NCBI RefSeq assembly: GCF_910578695.1
Contig: NZ_CAJTQJ010000012.1
Coordinates: forward strand, 1 to 33,439
Origin: an uncultured Brachyspira sp.
Lineage (GTDB): Bacteria > Spirochaetota > Brachyspiria > Brachyspirales > Brachyspiraceae
Reading direction: 5' to 3'
Length of the DNA: 33,439 nucleotides
In this document: positions 9,916 to 17,702 of the stretch, in pieces
Position numbering within the stretch: the first letter of the stretch is position 1
Layout of the letters: each line of letters opens with the position of its first letter
The notes under the pieces: model-generated
What the model was told of the DNA's origin: nothing
What the model saw: the letters and a program-made list of their open reading frames with translations, nothing else
The model's database searches: none
Program-made: the position numbers and the translations under genes

Positions 9916-10545
9916 TTATTTTGAACAGAATGTTATTCTTTGATTTAAATATTTTTTATTTTGTATTTCATCTGCAAAAGCTGCAGCATAATCTGCATAA
10001 CTAATTGAGCTTTCGCCTTTGGAATTAAATAATAACTCATCATATCCGATATTATATTCGCCCGTTTTCTTTGCGTCTGCTTGAAAATCTGCAGAAGGAG
10101 ATATATAAGTCCATAGAACATCTTTTTTATTTTTTAATATATCAAATGCTTTTTGCATACTTTTTGCAAGAGGCTTAAATATATCTGGAAAAGTTTCGCT
10201 TTCCATCAATTGCTTTTTTGAGTCTATATATAAACTTCCTGCTCCTCCTACTAGCATTAATCTTATATTTGTGTTTTCAAGTATATTGCATAAATGTTCC
10301 ATAGCTAATGAATGCTTATCAAGTTCTTTTTCTTCCCATACTCCGAATGCACTTACTACAGTATCAAATTCTTTCAAATCATCTTTAGTTAAATCAAATA
10401 AGTCTTTTTCTATAACTTTGACTTTTGAGTTATTTATTTTTGTTTTATCTCTGACTATAGCTGTAACATCTAAGCCCCTTTCTAATGCCTCATTCATAAT
10501 TAATTTTCCGGCTTTGCCGTTTGCTCCTATTACTGCAATTTTCAT
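9916..10545 (-). CDS. NAD(P)-binding SDR-type protein, YwnB-like (putative NADH-flavin reductase family)
   Basis: The protein has 209 residues. An N-terminal Rossmann motif (MKIAVIGANGKAGKLI) is followed by EALERGLDVTAIVRDKTK, and later LMLVGGAGSLYID and WTYISPSADF are seen. This matches the atypical short-chain dehydrogenase group with an NAD(P)H-binding domain, which includes Bacillus YwnB and the so-called NADH-flavin reductases. The substrate is unknown. The divergent neighbour is a YwnA-like Rrf2 regulator, the same pairing as ywnA-ywnB in Bacillus. Its promoter overlaps two copies of a palindrome, so control by that regulator is likely. AGGAG lies just upstream of the ATG. Confidence 0.85.
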   Translation of the reverse strand: MKIAVIGANGKAGKLIMNEALERGLDVTAIVRDKTKINNSKVKVIEKDLFDLTKDDLKEFDTVVSAFGVWEEKELDKHSLAMEHLCNILENTNIRLMLVGGAGSLYIDSKKQLMESETFPDIFKPLAKSMQKAFDILKNKKDVLWTYISPSADFQADAKKTGEYNIGYDELLFNSKGESSISYADYAAAFADEIQNKKYLNQRITFCSK

Positions 10546-10587
10546 TTTAATTCTCCTTTTTTATAAAATCTTATCTTTAATTAAAGT

Positions 10588-10610
10588 ATTGTAATAATTA
10601 TTATTACAAT
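10588..10610. promoter_or_regulatory. Operator 1: 23-bp perfect palindrome, TGTAAT-N7-ATTACA
   Basis: The arms ATTGTAATAAT and ATTATTACAAT flank a single central T. The core is TGTAAT (10590-10595), seven bases, ATTACA (10603-10608). It lies directly downstream of the -10 of the minus-strand promoter, over the expected transcription start of the YwnB-like gene. This position suits repression. Confidence 0.75.
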
Positions 10611-10639
10611 TATAATAACATATTTTAATGTAATGTCAA
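10611..10639 (-). promoter_or_regulatory. Promoter of the YwnB-like gene
   Basis: TTGACA on the minus strand (10634-10639) is followed at 16-17 bases by TATTAT/ATTATA (about 10611-10617). It is framed by the two palindromes: operator 2 covers the -35 and operator 1 covers the start point. Confidence 0.7.
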
Positions 10640-10647
10640 GTATTACA
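10629..10647. promoter_or_regulatory. Operator 2: second TGTAAT-N7-ATTACA inverted repeat
   Basis: TGTAAT (10629-10634), seven bases, ATTACA (10642-10647). The half-sites and spacer length are the same as in operator 1, with a centre-to-centre distance of 39 bp. The spacer contains most of the -35 hexamer of the minus-strand promoter. Confidence 0.75.
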
Positions 10648-10738
10648 ATTAAATTTTTTAATTTTTTATATATAAAATTATCTTATGAACTTAAAATACA
10701 AAAAGTACTATTTAGATTAATAAAAATATGTTTTTTAT

Positions 10739-10767
10739 TTGCATTAAGATATTAAATGTATTATAAT
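10739..10767 (+). promoter_or_regulatory. Promoter candidate for the Rrf2 regulator
   Basis: A perfect TATAAT (10762-10767) lies 17 bases after TTGCAT (10739-10744). The start codon is at 10794 with AGGA upstream. The -35 is weak. No TGTAAT/ATTACA site overlaps it. Confidence 0.5.
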
Positions 10768-10793
10768 TTTTAATATTTATTTAGGATAATTCA

Positions 10794-11225
10794 ATGAAAA
10801 TTAGTTCAAGATTTACGATAGCAGTTCATACATTGCTTTGCATATTACAATTCAAAGATGAAAAAATCACATCAAATTTTATATCAAAGAGCGTCAATGT
10901 TAATCCTGTAATAATAAGAAATATTTTAATACAGCTTCAAAGAGCAGATATCATTACAGTGAAAAGAGGAACAGGCGGTATTTCATTAAATAGAAAAATA
11001 GAAAATATAAATCTGCTTGATATATTTGATGCAGTAGAAAGTTTAGACGATGATAAGCTTTTTAGCTTTCATAATAATCCGAATAAAAAATGTCCTGTTG
11101 GAAGCAGAATTAATGATTTGCTTGAGCCTAAACTAGATGACGTACAAAATGCTATGGAAAAAGAGCTTAAAAAAACTAGTTTAAAGGATATTTATAAAAA
11201 ATTAAAAGATGGCGTATACAAATAA
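10794..11225 (+). CDS. Rrf2-family transcriptional regulator, YwnA-like
   Basis: The 143-residue protein has an N-terminal winged helix (about 1-70) with SSRFTIAVHTLLCI, SVNVNPVIIRNIL and RGTGGISL, all typical of Rrf2 proteins. The segment FHNNPNKKCPVGSRI closely matches the YwnA subgroup of Bacillus. It does not have the three-cysteine cluster used by IscR or NsrR to hold an iron-sulfur cluster. There are just two cysteines, Cys16 and Cys100, so thiol-based redox sensing is possible but not shown. It is divergent from the YwnB-like gene and probably represses it through the paired palindromes. Confidence 0.88.
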   Translation: MKISSRFTIAVHTLLCILQFKDEKITSNFISKSVNVNPVIIRNILIQLQRADIITVKRGTGGISLNRKIENINLLDIFDAVESLDDDKLFSFHNNPNKKCPVGSRINDLLEPKLDDVQNAMEKELKKTSLKDIYKKLKDGVYK

Positions 11226-11243
11226 AATATATGAACTAGTTTA

Positions 11244-11271
11244 TTGACATAATATATTTATTTAGTATAAT
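11244..11271 (+). promoter_or_regulatory. Consensus promoter placed for a leaderless transcript
   Basis: A perfect TTGACA (11244-11249), a 16-base spacer and a perfect TATAAT (11266-11271) are present. Only seven bases separate the -10 from the ATG at 11279, so transcription would begin at or next to the start codon. No ribosome-binding site is present. Confidence 0.8.
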
Positions 11272-11278
11272 TTAGATT

Positions 11279-11566
11279 ATGAGTAAGTATATTTTAATAC
11301 ATAAAATAATTAATGCAGCAATATTCATGCTTTTTCCTATAGCAGCATTTTATATTATAGAGCATGATAATATAAAAACAGGAATTTATGAATTTATATT
11401 TATTACAGTTAATATTATAGAAATATTATTATTTGTTTCTTTTATAATTATATCTTCATTATGCGAATGGGGTACAAGAAAGCAGCATGCATTTGTGAAG
11501 GCAGGTATTTCATTTATTGTATATTTGGCAATTATTATAATAACTGTTATTGCTATTTTTAAATAA
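11279..11566 (+). CDS. Small integral membrane protein of unknown function
   Basis: The protein has 95 residues with three likely membrane segments (about 8-26, 35-59 and 73-94). A short polar loop with CEWGTRKQHAFVKAG lies between the second and third. I do not recognise a family. It has its own perfect-consensus promoter seven bases upstream and no Shine-Dalgarno sequence. The next in-frame Met (Met17) also has none, so this start is kept and translation from a leaderless mRNA is inferred. The Kdo transferase gene follows 54 bases later with its own GGGG-type site. Confidence 0.65.
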   Translation: MSKYILIHKIINAAIFMLFPIAAFYIIEHDNIKTGIYEFIFITVNIIEILLFVSFIIISSLCEWGTRKQHAFVKAGISFIVYLAIIIITVIAIFK

Positions 11567-11620
11567 AAAAATATATAAATATTCATAATTCTTTATTATT
11601 TTTCATAAATCGGGGCTTTT

Positions 11621-12874
11621 ATGCTATTGACATATATAATTTATGTATTTCTAATGTATTTATTTTATCCTATTATATTTATAGCTTTTTCTATAATGAT
11701 GATATTTAATAAGCCCATTCGTAAAGGAGCTTTATCTAGGCTTGGTTTTATATATCCGAAAGAAAATAATAAAAATGCTGTTTGGATACATGCAGTTAGT
11801 GTAGGGGAGATAACAGCAGTTAAAGAAATAGTTTTTACTTTGATAGAAAGAGGTTATAGCGTTTATTTATCAACAACAACTGTTGGAGGATATGATATAG
11901 CAAGAAAAAATTACGGAGATAAAGTACAGCTTTTTTATTTAACTTTAGATTATCCTAATATGCTCAATAAACTCATAAATCTGATTTCTCCTGAATATGT
12001 AATGATAGCAGAAATTGAAATATGGCCTGCATTTATATATTTGCTTCATAAGAAACTTATACCCTTATATATGATTAACGGCAGAATAGGAAAAAAAGAA
12101 ATAAAAGGATATAAAAATTTTAAATTCTTTTTTAAGCCTTATTTTAATATGTATACAAAAATATTAGCACAAAGCAGCATAGATAAAGAAAATATGATTA
12201 GCATAGGAATGCCTGAATCTCTTATTACAGTTACTGGAAATTTAAAATATGATATAAATTATTTTGTAGATGAAAAAAAGATAGATGATATTGAAAATAC
12301 AATACCTGTAAATAAATTTGTAATAACTGCAGGAAGTACTCATCAGGGAGAAGAAGAACTTATATTAAAGGCTTTAAATAATCTTAAAATTAAAGTATAT
12401 ATTGTTATAGTGCCTAGAGATATAACAAGAGGAGAAGATATACAAAAACTTGCAAATAAATTGGGGTATGATTTGCCTCTTTATACAGATTATGATAAAA
12501 AATCAGAAGACGGCATTATTATTAATACAATAGGAGAGCTTTTAAATTGGTATAAGCTTTCTGATTTAGTTATAATGGGCGGTACTTTTATGGGTAATAT
12601 GGGCGGGCATAATATATTAGAAGCAATTTATTTTGAGAAACTTGTTATAGTAGGAAAATATATGTATAATTTTATAGAGATATATGAGTATATGAAAGAA
12701 GCTGTTCTTACTTGCGATGATAAAAAAAATCTTTCAGATATTATACAAAAAGCATATCAAGATGAAGAGCTTAGAAATACATTATCCAAAAAAGCATACA
12801 ATTTACTAATACAAAATAACGGAGCTTCTAAAAGAACTATTGATATTATAAATAAATATCAAGGCATAATATAA
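11621..12874 (+). CDS. waaA: 3-deoxy-D-manno-octulosonic acid (Kdo) transferase
   Basis: This 417-residue enzyme of GT30 type adds Kdo from CMP-Kdo to lipid A precursor on the inner face of the cytoplasmic membrane. An N-terminal membrane anchor (about 1-28) is followed by VWIHAVSVGEITA. Glu63 in SVGE matches the catalytic base of the family. Further family marks are AEIEIWPAFI, MINGRIG, LAQSSIDKENM, TGNLKYD, AGSTHQGEEE and MGGTFMGNMGGHNILEAI. The length is normal. It indicates a lipid A-Kdo based outer membrane. The start has TCGGGGCTTTT upstream. It converges with folC at a 48-base gap in which I see no clear terminator. Confidence 0.93.
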   Translation: MLLTYIIYVFLMYLFYPIIFIAFSIMMIFNKPIRKGALSRLGFIYPKENNKNAVWIHAVSVGEITAVKEIVFTLIERGYSVYLSTTTVGGYDIARKNYGDKVQLFYLTLDYPNMLNKLINLISPEYVMIAEIEIWPAFIYLLHKKLIPLYMINGRIGKKEIKGYKNFKFFFKPYFNMYTKILAQSSIDKENMISIGMPESLITVTGNLKYDINYFVDEKKIDDIENTIPVNKFVITAGSTHQGEEELILKALNNLKIKVYIVIVPRDITRGEDIQKLANKLGYDLPLYTDYDKKSEDGIIINTIGELLNWYKLSDLVIMGGTFMGNMGGHNILEAIYFEKLVIVGKYMYNFIEIYEYMKEAVLTCDDKKNLSDIIQKAYQDEELRNTLSKKAYNLLIQNNGASKRTIDIINKYQGII

Positions 12875-12922
12875 TAATATTAGCTTTTATATGCAAAATA
12901 TATTTATGAAATTAATTTGATA

Positions 12923-14212
12923 TTATTTTTTGTATAAATTTATGAATTCGCTTGCAGCATATAATGAACCTATTACTAGTGCAGGCTTATTAATTGATTT
13001 TATATATTCAGCAGCATCTTTAAAGTTTGGTATATGCTTTATATTATTATTATTTTCTTTTTTTAAATATTCATAAGTTTTATAACTGTCAGTTTCTTTA
13101 TAGGTTATAGTATCAGGAGAGCTTAAAATAATATATGAATTATAGTTTTGTAAAATACCTCCCATACCTTTTATATCTTTCTGACTTAAAGGAGCAAATA
13201 ATATTACTATATCATCATACCATTTATATATAGTTTCTAATACTCTTTCTAATGATTTTGCATTATGAGCACCGTCTATTATTATATCAGGATTTTTCTG
13301 CATAAATGTAAGGCGTGCATTTATATGAAAATCTTTTAATGAATTTATTGCTTTATTAATATTTTTTTCTTTATTATTATTTAAAATTAATGTTAATGCT
13401 TTGAAAGACAGAGAAATATTTTCTGCCTGATGTTCTCCTAATAGCGATGTTGAAAAATTATATTCTTTATCTTTTTCTTTATATATAAAATCTAATTTTT
13501 CACTGCTGTTTAATATTATATCAGCATCAAAATCTTTTTTAAATATATATAACTTACATTTATTTTCCTCTGAAATATCTTTTATTATTTTAATAGAGTT
13601 TTCTTCCTGACAAGCTGATATTACAATAGTATTCGGTTTTACTATGCCTGCTTTCTGCATTGTTATCTCTTCTATTGTATATCCTAATATTTCCATATGA
13701 TCATAAGATATAGATGTTAAAATGCTTATATCAGATTCTACTATATTCGTACAATCCAATTTTCCGCCTATTCCAACTTCGATGCATGCATAATCTACTG
13801 CATTTAAATAAAAATAATATAATCCTATTATAGTAAATATTTCAAACACAGTAATATAATTATATATTTCATTATTATCTATAATATTTTTTATTTTTTC
13901 TGTTATGCTTATAAAATCTTCTTCGCTTATCCATTCATCATTTACAGACATTCTTTCTCTTTCATTTATTATATGAGGGGATGTAAATGAAGCTGTTTTA
14001 TATCCTATAGATGAAAGCATTTTTGACAAAGTTAAAGTAACAGAACCTTTTCCCTTTGTTCCTGTTATATGTATTACTTTAAATGTCTGCTTATATCCTA
14101 ATATTTTTAGTATTTCCTTTACATTATTTATATGATTCAAATTTTTTTTATGCAAAGTTTTTTTTCCCATAAAGGAGTATATATAATTTAATGCTTCATT
14201 TATATTATTCAT
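12923..14212 (-). CDS. folC: Folylpolyglutamate synthase / dihydrofolate synthase
   Basis: The 429-residue protein of the Mur ligase fold adds L-glutamate to folates, and often also to dihydropteroate, using ATP. The P-loop HITGTKGKGSV lies at about 48-58. It is followed by TSPHIINERERMSVN, CIEVGIGGKLDCTN, TSISYDHMEILG, the glutamate-ligase motif LLGEHQAENISLSF and IDGAHNAKSL. The N-terminus (INEALNYIYSF) is typical. It is cut off from pnp, which reads into it from upstream, by a strong terminator. The start has only TTTCGGAT about 10 bases before the ATG, not a classical GGAG. Confidence 0.93.
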   Translation of the reverse strand: MNNINEALNYIYSFMGKKTLHKKNLNHINNVKEILKILGYKQTFKVIHITGTKGKGSVTLTLSKMLSSIGYKTASFTSPHIINERERMSVNDEWISEEDFISITEKIKNIIDNNEIYNYITVFEIFTIIGLYYFYLNAVDYACIEVGIGGKLDCTNIVESDISILTSISYDHMEILGYTIEEITMQKAGIVKPNTIVISACQEENSIKIIKDISEENKCKLYIFKKDFDADIILNSSEKLDFIYKEKDKEYNFSTSLLGEHQAENISLSFKALTLILNNNKEKNINKAINSLKDFHINARLTFMQKNPDIIIDGAHNAKSLERVLETIYKWYDDIVILFAPLSQKDIKGMGGILQNYNSYIILSSPDTITYKETDSYKTYEYLKKENNNNIKHIPNFKDAAEYIKSINKPALVIGSLYAASEFINLYKK

Positions 14213-14261
14213 TTATAATTATCCGAAATATAATGCTTCAAAAAAATGATTTATAAAAAAT

Positions 14262-14287
14262 AAGACCGTTATAAAAATAACGGTCTT
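14262..14287 (-). terminator. Terminator after pnp
   Basis: An 11-bp perfect stem (AAGACCGTTAT / ATAACGGTCTT) with an AAAA loop has T-rich sequence following on both strands. It lies 15 bases past the pnp stop and ends the ribF-rpsO-pnp transcript. Confidence 0.9.
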
Positions 14288-14302
14288 TTTATTATTGGGA
14301 TT

Positions 14303-16447
14303 TTAAAATCTTTTTTTTCTATCATATTTTCTTTCTTTTCTGCTATGATGTTCTTCTTCAACATAATCAGCAGGCTTTTCAAGTAAAACTTTTCTGCTTA
14401 GAGAATATTTACCGCCTTTAATATCTATAATTTTTACTTTTACTTCATCGCCTATTTTTAAAACCTCTTCTACATTCATAACATGTTTATAAGCAAGTTC
14501 TGATATATGACAAAGCCCTTCTACACCCGGAAGTATTTCAATGAAAGCCCCAAAATCTTTGATATCTTTTACAATGCCGTTATAAATTTCTCCAACTTCA
14601 GGATCTTTAACATAAGAATTGATGAGTTTTATAGTTTTATCCAATGCAGAAGTATCGGGAGAGAATATATTTACTATTCCGCTGTCTTGTATTTCTACAT
14701 CGCTTCCCGTTTCTTCTATAATAGCTTTTATATTTTTTCCTCCAGGTCCTATTAATACCCTTATTTTTTCAGGATTAACTTCCATAGTTTTATATTTAGG
14801 AGCAAAATCAGAAATCTCTCCTGCATTAGATATAGCAGCCTCAATTTTATCAAGTATAAAATATCTGGCTTTTTTAGCCTGTTCTAATGCCTCTTTTAAT
14901 ATTTGAGCAGAAATTCCTGTAAGTTTAATATCCAATTGAAAAGCTGTAATACCTTTGCGTGTTCCAGCCACCTTAAAATCCATATCTCCTAAATGATCTT
15001 CTACGCCCTGTATATCTGTAAGTATTTTATATCCGTCTTTATAAGTAGCAAGCCCCATAGCAATACCTGCAACACTTGCACTTAAAGGAACGCCTGCCGA
15101 AAGAAGCGACATTGTAGAAGCACATATAGTAGCCATTGATGAAGAACCATTGCTTTCCAATATTTCAGCAACTACCCTTATTGTGTAGGGGAATTTTTCT
15201 TTTGCAGGAAGAACTGCATTAAATGAACGTTCTGCTAAATTTCCATGTCCTATTTCTCTTCTTCCGGGAGCTCCGTAGCGTCCTACCTCTCCTACAGAAA
15301 AAGGAGGAAAGTTATAATGAAGCATAAAAGTTTTGTTTTCTTTGCCGTATATATCGTCCATTAACTGAGCATCTTTTTCGCTTCCTAATGTAACTATAGA
15401 TAAGCATTGAGTTTGCCCTCTGGTGAAAAGCCCTGAACCATGAACACGAGGGATAAGATTTGTCATAGTAGTTATAGGACGAATCTCGTCTAATGCCCTT
15501 CCGTCAGGACGCATCTCTTTTTCTACTATAGCCTCTCTTACGATTTCTTCTTCTATAGAATGACAAATACCTTTTACTTGAGATACTAATTTTTCATCTT
15601 CTGTTTTTGTTTTTATATATTCTTCTATTTCATTGAAAGCATTATCCATACTCTCATTTCTTTTAGTTTTATCAGGATTATAATTAGCTGCTTCTATCTT
15701 TTCTCTGCCGTATTCATTAACCATTTTTATTAAATCTTTATCATATTCAAATAATTCCTGTTCTATTTTTTGAGTACCGCAAAGATTAGCCATTTCATTT
15801 TGCATATCAATATACTTCTGCATCTCTTTATGAGCAAGCTCTATAGCACCAATAAATACTTCTTCAGAAACTTCTTTAGCCTCTCCTTCAATCATCAAAA
15901 TAGCATCTTTACTTCCAGCTATTATTATATCCAATTCGCTTGAAGCAAGCTCGCTTTTTTTTGGATTGACAATATATTCTCCGTTTTTATATCCTATTCT
16001 TACAGCTGCAGCAGGACCTGAAAAAGGTATCCAAGAAATTGTAAGGGCGGCAGATGAAGCTATTAATGCCAAAGCATCGGTAGGCATATCAGTATCTACA
16101 GAAAGTACAGTAGGTATTATTTGAACTTCATTTCTAAAACCTTCAGGAAAAAGAGGTCTTAAAGGTCTGTCTATTATACGGGATATTAATATTTCCTTAT
16201 CTCTAGGCTTAGCTTCTCTTTTGAAAAAACCGCCGGGTATTTTACCGCCTGCATAATATTTTTCATTATAATTTACTGTCAAAGGGAAAAAGTCAGATTC
16301 TAAATTTGGTTTCTTAGCTGCTACAACAGTTGCTAAAATAGTTGTGTTTCCAAGTCTCAAAGTTACAGAACCATGAGATTGTTTAGCTAAAAGTCCTGTT
16401 TCTAAAATTAACTCCTCTCCACAAAATACGCTTTTAACTGCGATCAT
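14303..16447 (-). CDS. pnp: Polyribonucleotide nucleotidyltransferase (PNPase)
   Basis: The protein has 714 residues, the usual length. It carries two RNase PH-like domains (the first with GSVTLRLGNTTILATVV, the second with RPDGRALDEIRPI and FPYTIRVVAEILESNGSSSM), a KH domain near 553-612 (VLIGPGGKNIKAIIEETG) and an S1 domain near 617-687 (GEIYNGIVKDIKDFGAFIEI). A basic tail follows (SRKERKYDRKKRF). PNPase degrades RNA 3' to 5' with phosphate. It follows rpsO in the same direction, as in many bacteria. AAGGAG lies before the ATG. The 60-base rpsO-pnp gap holds a 17-bp palindrome (AATATAAA arms, 16493-16509) that touches the rpsO stop, but no large hairpin like the RNase III site of E. coli. 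Confidence 0.97.
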   Translation of the reverse strand: MIAVKSVFCGEELILETGLLAKQSHGSVTLRLGNTTILATVVAAKKPNLESDFFPLTVNYNEKYYAGGKIPGGFFKREAKPRDKEILISRIIDRPLRPLFPEGFRNEVQIIPTVLSVDTDMPTDALALIASSAALTISWIPFSGPAAAVRIGYKNGEYIVNPKKSELASSELDIIIAGSKDAILMIEGEAKEVSEEVFIGAIELAHKEMQKYIDMQNEMANLCGTQKIEQELFEYDKDLIKMVNEYGREKIEAANYNPDKTKRNESMDNAFNEIEEYIKTKTEDEKLVSQVKGICHSIEEEIVREAIVEKEMRPDGRALDEIRPITTMTNLIPRVHGSGLFTRGQTQCLSIVTLGSEKDAQLMDDIYGKENKTFMLHYNFPPFSVGEVGRYGAPGRREIGHGNLAERSFNAVLPAKEKFPYTIRVVAEILESNGSSSMATICASTMSLLSAGVPLSASVAGIAMGLATYKDGYKILTDIQGVEDHLGDMDFKVAGTRKGITAFQLDIKLTGISAQILKEALEQAKKARYFILDKIEAAISNAGEISDFAPKYKTMEVNPEKIRVLIGPGGKNIKAIIEETGSDVEIQDSGIVNIFSPDTSALDKTIKLINSYVKDPEVGEIYNGIVKDIKDFGAFIEILPGVEGLCHISELAYKHVMNVEEVLKIGDEVKVKIIDIKGGKYSLSRKVLLEKPADYVEEEHHSRKERKYDRKKRF

Positions 16448-16507
16448 ATTTTACTCCTTTAAGTACAAAACACCGAGAGGGTATTAAAATTAAATATAAA
16501 CTTTATA

Positions 16508-16777
16508 TTATTTTCTTAATTTTAATCTTTGTATTAGTTTTTTATAAGCTTCTATATCAGTTTTTCTTAAATAATTAAGAAGTTTTCTTCTTTTAGCAAC
16601 CATTTTAAGAAGTCCCATTCTTGAATGATTATCCTTTGTATGAGTTTGGAAATGTCCTTTTAAATAAGTTATGCGGTTAGTTAAAAGTGCTACTTGTACT
16701 TCAGTAGAACCTGTATCCTTTTCATTTTTACCAAATTCTTTTATTATTTTTGCTTTTTCGTCTGCTGTGATAGACAT
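16508..16777 (-). CDS. rpsO: 30S ribosomal protein S15
   Basis: This 89-residue protein is a full-length S15: GSTEVQVALLTNRITYLKGH, HTKDNHSRMGLLKMVAKRRK and LLNYLRKTD are all present. S15 binds the central domain of 16S rRNA early in 30S assembly. The ATG and the GGAG upstream of it lie inside the end of ribF (34-base overlap in another frame), so translation of the two genes may be coupled. pnp follows. Confidence 0.97.
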   Translation of the reverse strand: MSITADEKAKIIKEFGKNEKDTGSTEVQVALLTNRITYLKGHFQTHTKDNHSRMGLLKMVAKRRKLLNYLRKTDIEAYKKLIQRLKLRK

Positions 16778-17679
16778 GTTTTTGTTCTCCTTTTGAAATA
16801 TTTTCTTATCTTTTTTTCATCATTTTCTAGTAATTTTTTTACTTCATCTATAGAATTAACCTTTATATTATCTCTGACATATTTGAGCAATACAACGGTG
16901 ATTTTTTTACCGTATATCATTTTTGAGAAATCTAATATATGGCTTTCTACTCTAAGCTCTTTATTAATATTGCTTACACCTATAAATGTAAGTGCCTGAT
17001 AGGTGATATTTCCGCTGCCTATTTTTACTGTGGAGCTGTATACTCCCATTTTTGGTATAAAAATATTTTTAGGCATTTCTAAATTAGCAGTAGGGTATCC
17101 TATTTTTCTTCCTAAAGCATTTCCGTGAACTACCAAACCGTTTATAGAATATTCTCTTCCAAGCATTTTATTTACGCTAGTCATATCCCCATTGGAGAGA
17201 CATTCTCTAATATTTGAACTTGAAATTTTATCATTTTTATATTTAAGAAATTTAATGAAACTTACTCCAACTTTGCATTCTTTTGAGTATTTCTTTAAAA
17301 AATCACTGTCGCCCATTCTGTCTTTTCCGAAAGCAAAGTCGCTGCCTACCGCAATATGTTTCATACGATAATATTCTATAAGCTTATCAAAGAACTCTTT
17401 AGCATCCATTTTATAAAATTCTGGTAAAAAGTCAATAACAATTATATAATTAATACCAAGAGATTTGATGAAGGTATTATTATCTTCTGTATTATATATT
17501 GATAAATTCTTCTTTTTAATAACTAATGCTATAGAAATTAAATTATTCTTTTTAGCATAATCAACCGTATATTTAATAAGTTTCTGATGACCTCTATGTA
17601 CGCTGTCAAATTTTCCTATTGTTACTATACTGTCTTTTTTTAAATCTATCTTGCAAAAATCATTTATAATTTGATTCAT
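16744..17679 (-). CDS. ribF: Bifunctional riboflavin kinase / FAD synthetase
   Basis: The 311-residue protein makes FMN from riboflavin and then FAD. The N-terminal nucleotidyltransferase domain has GKFDSVHRGHQKLI (22-35, the family GxFDGxHxGH motif with Ser in place of Gly) and GSDFAFGKDRMGD. The C-terminal kinase domain has GRKIGYPTANLEMP (near 194), PKMGVYSS, TFIGVSNIN and RVESHILDF. The last residues are basic (KIRKYFKRRTKT) and are encoded by DNA that also holds the rpsO ribosome-binding site and start. The ATG has only GGAAAAAG upstream. Confidence 0.93.
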   Translation of the reverse strand: MNQIINDFCKIDLKKDSIVTIGKFDSVHRGHQKLIKYTVDYAKKNNLISIALVIKKKNLSIYNTEDNNTFIKSLGINYIIVIDFLPEFYKMDAKEFFDKLIEYYRMKHIAVGSDFAFGKDRMGDSDFLKKYSKECKVGVSFIKFLKYKNDKISSSNIRECLSNGDMTSVNKMLGREYSINGLVVHGNALGRKIGYPTANLEMPKNIFIPKMGVYSSTVKIGSGNITYQALTFIGVSNINKELRVESHILDFSKMIYGKKITVVLLKYVRDNIKVNSIDEVKKLLENDEKKIRKYFKRRTKTCLSQQTKKQK

Positions 17680-17702
17680 TTTAGTATTCTTTTTCCATTT
17701 CC

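Noticed and set aside
10271..10594. 107-codon plus-strand reading frame opposite the YwnB-like gene.
   Set aside because: It is antisense to a gene with clear family motifs and itself has no recognisable domain; a shadow frame.
16448..16507. RNase III-type regulatory hairpin in the rpsO-pnp gap as in E. coli.
   Set aside because: Only a short A/T palindrome and a minimal ACC/GGT stem are present; no long double-stranded region.
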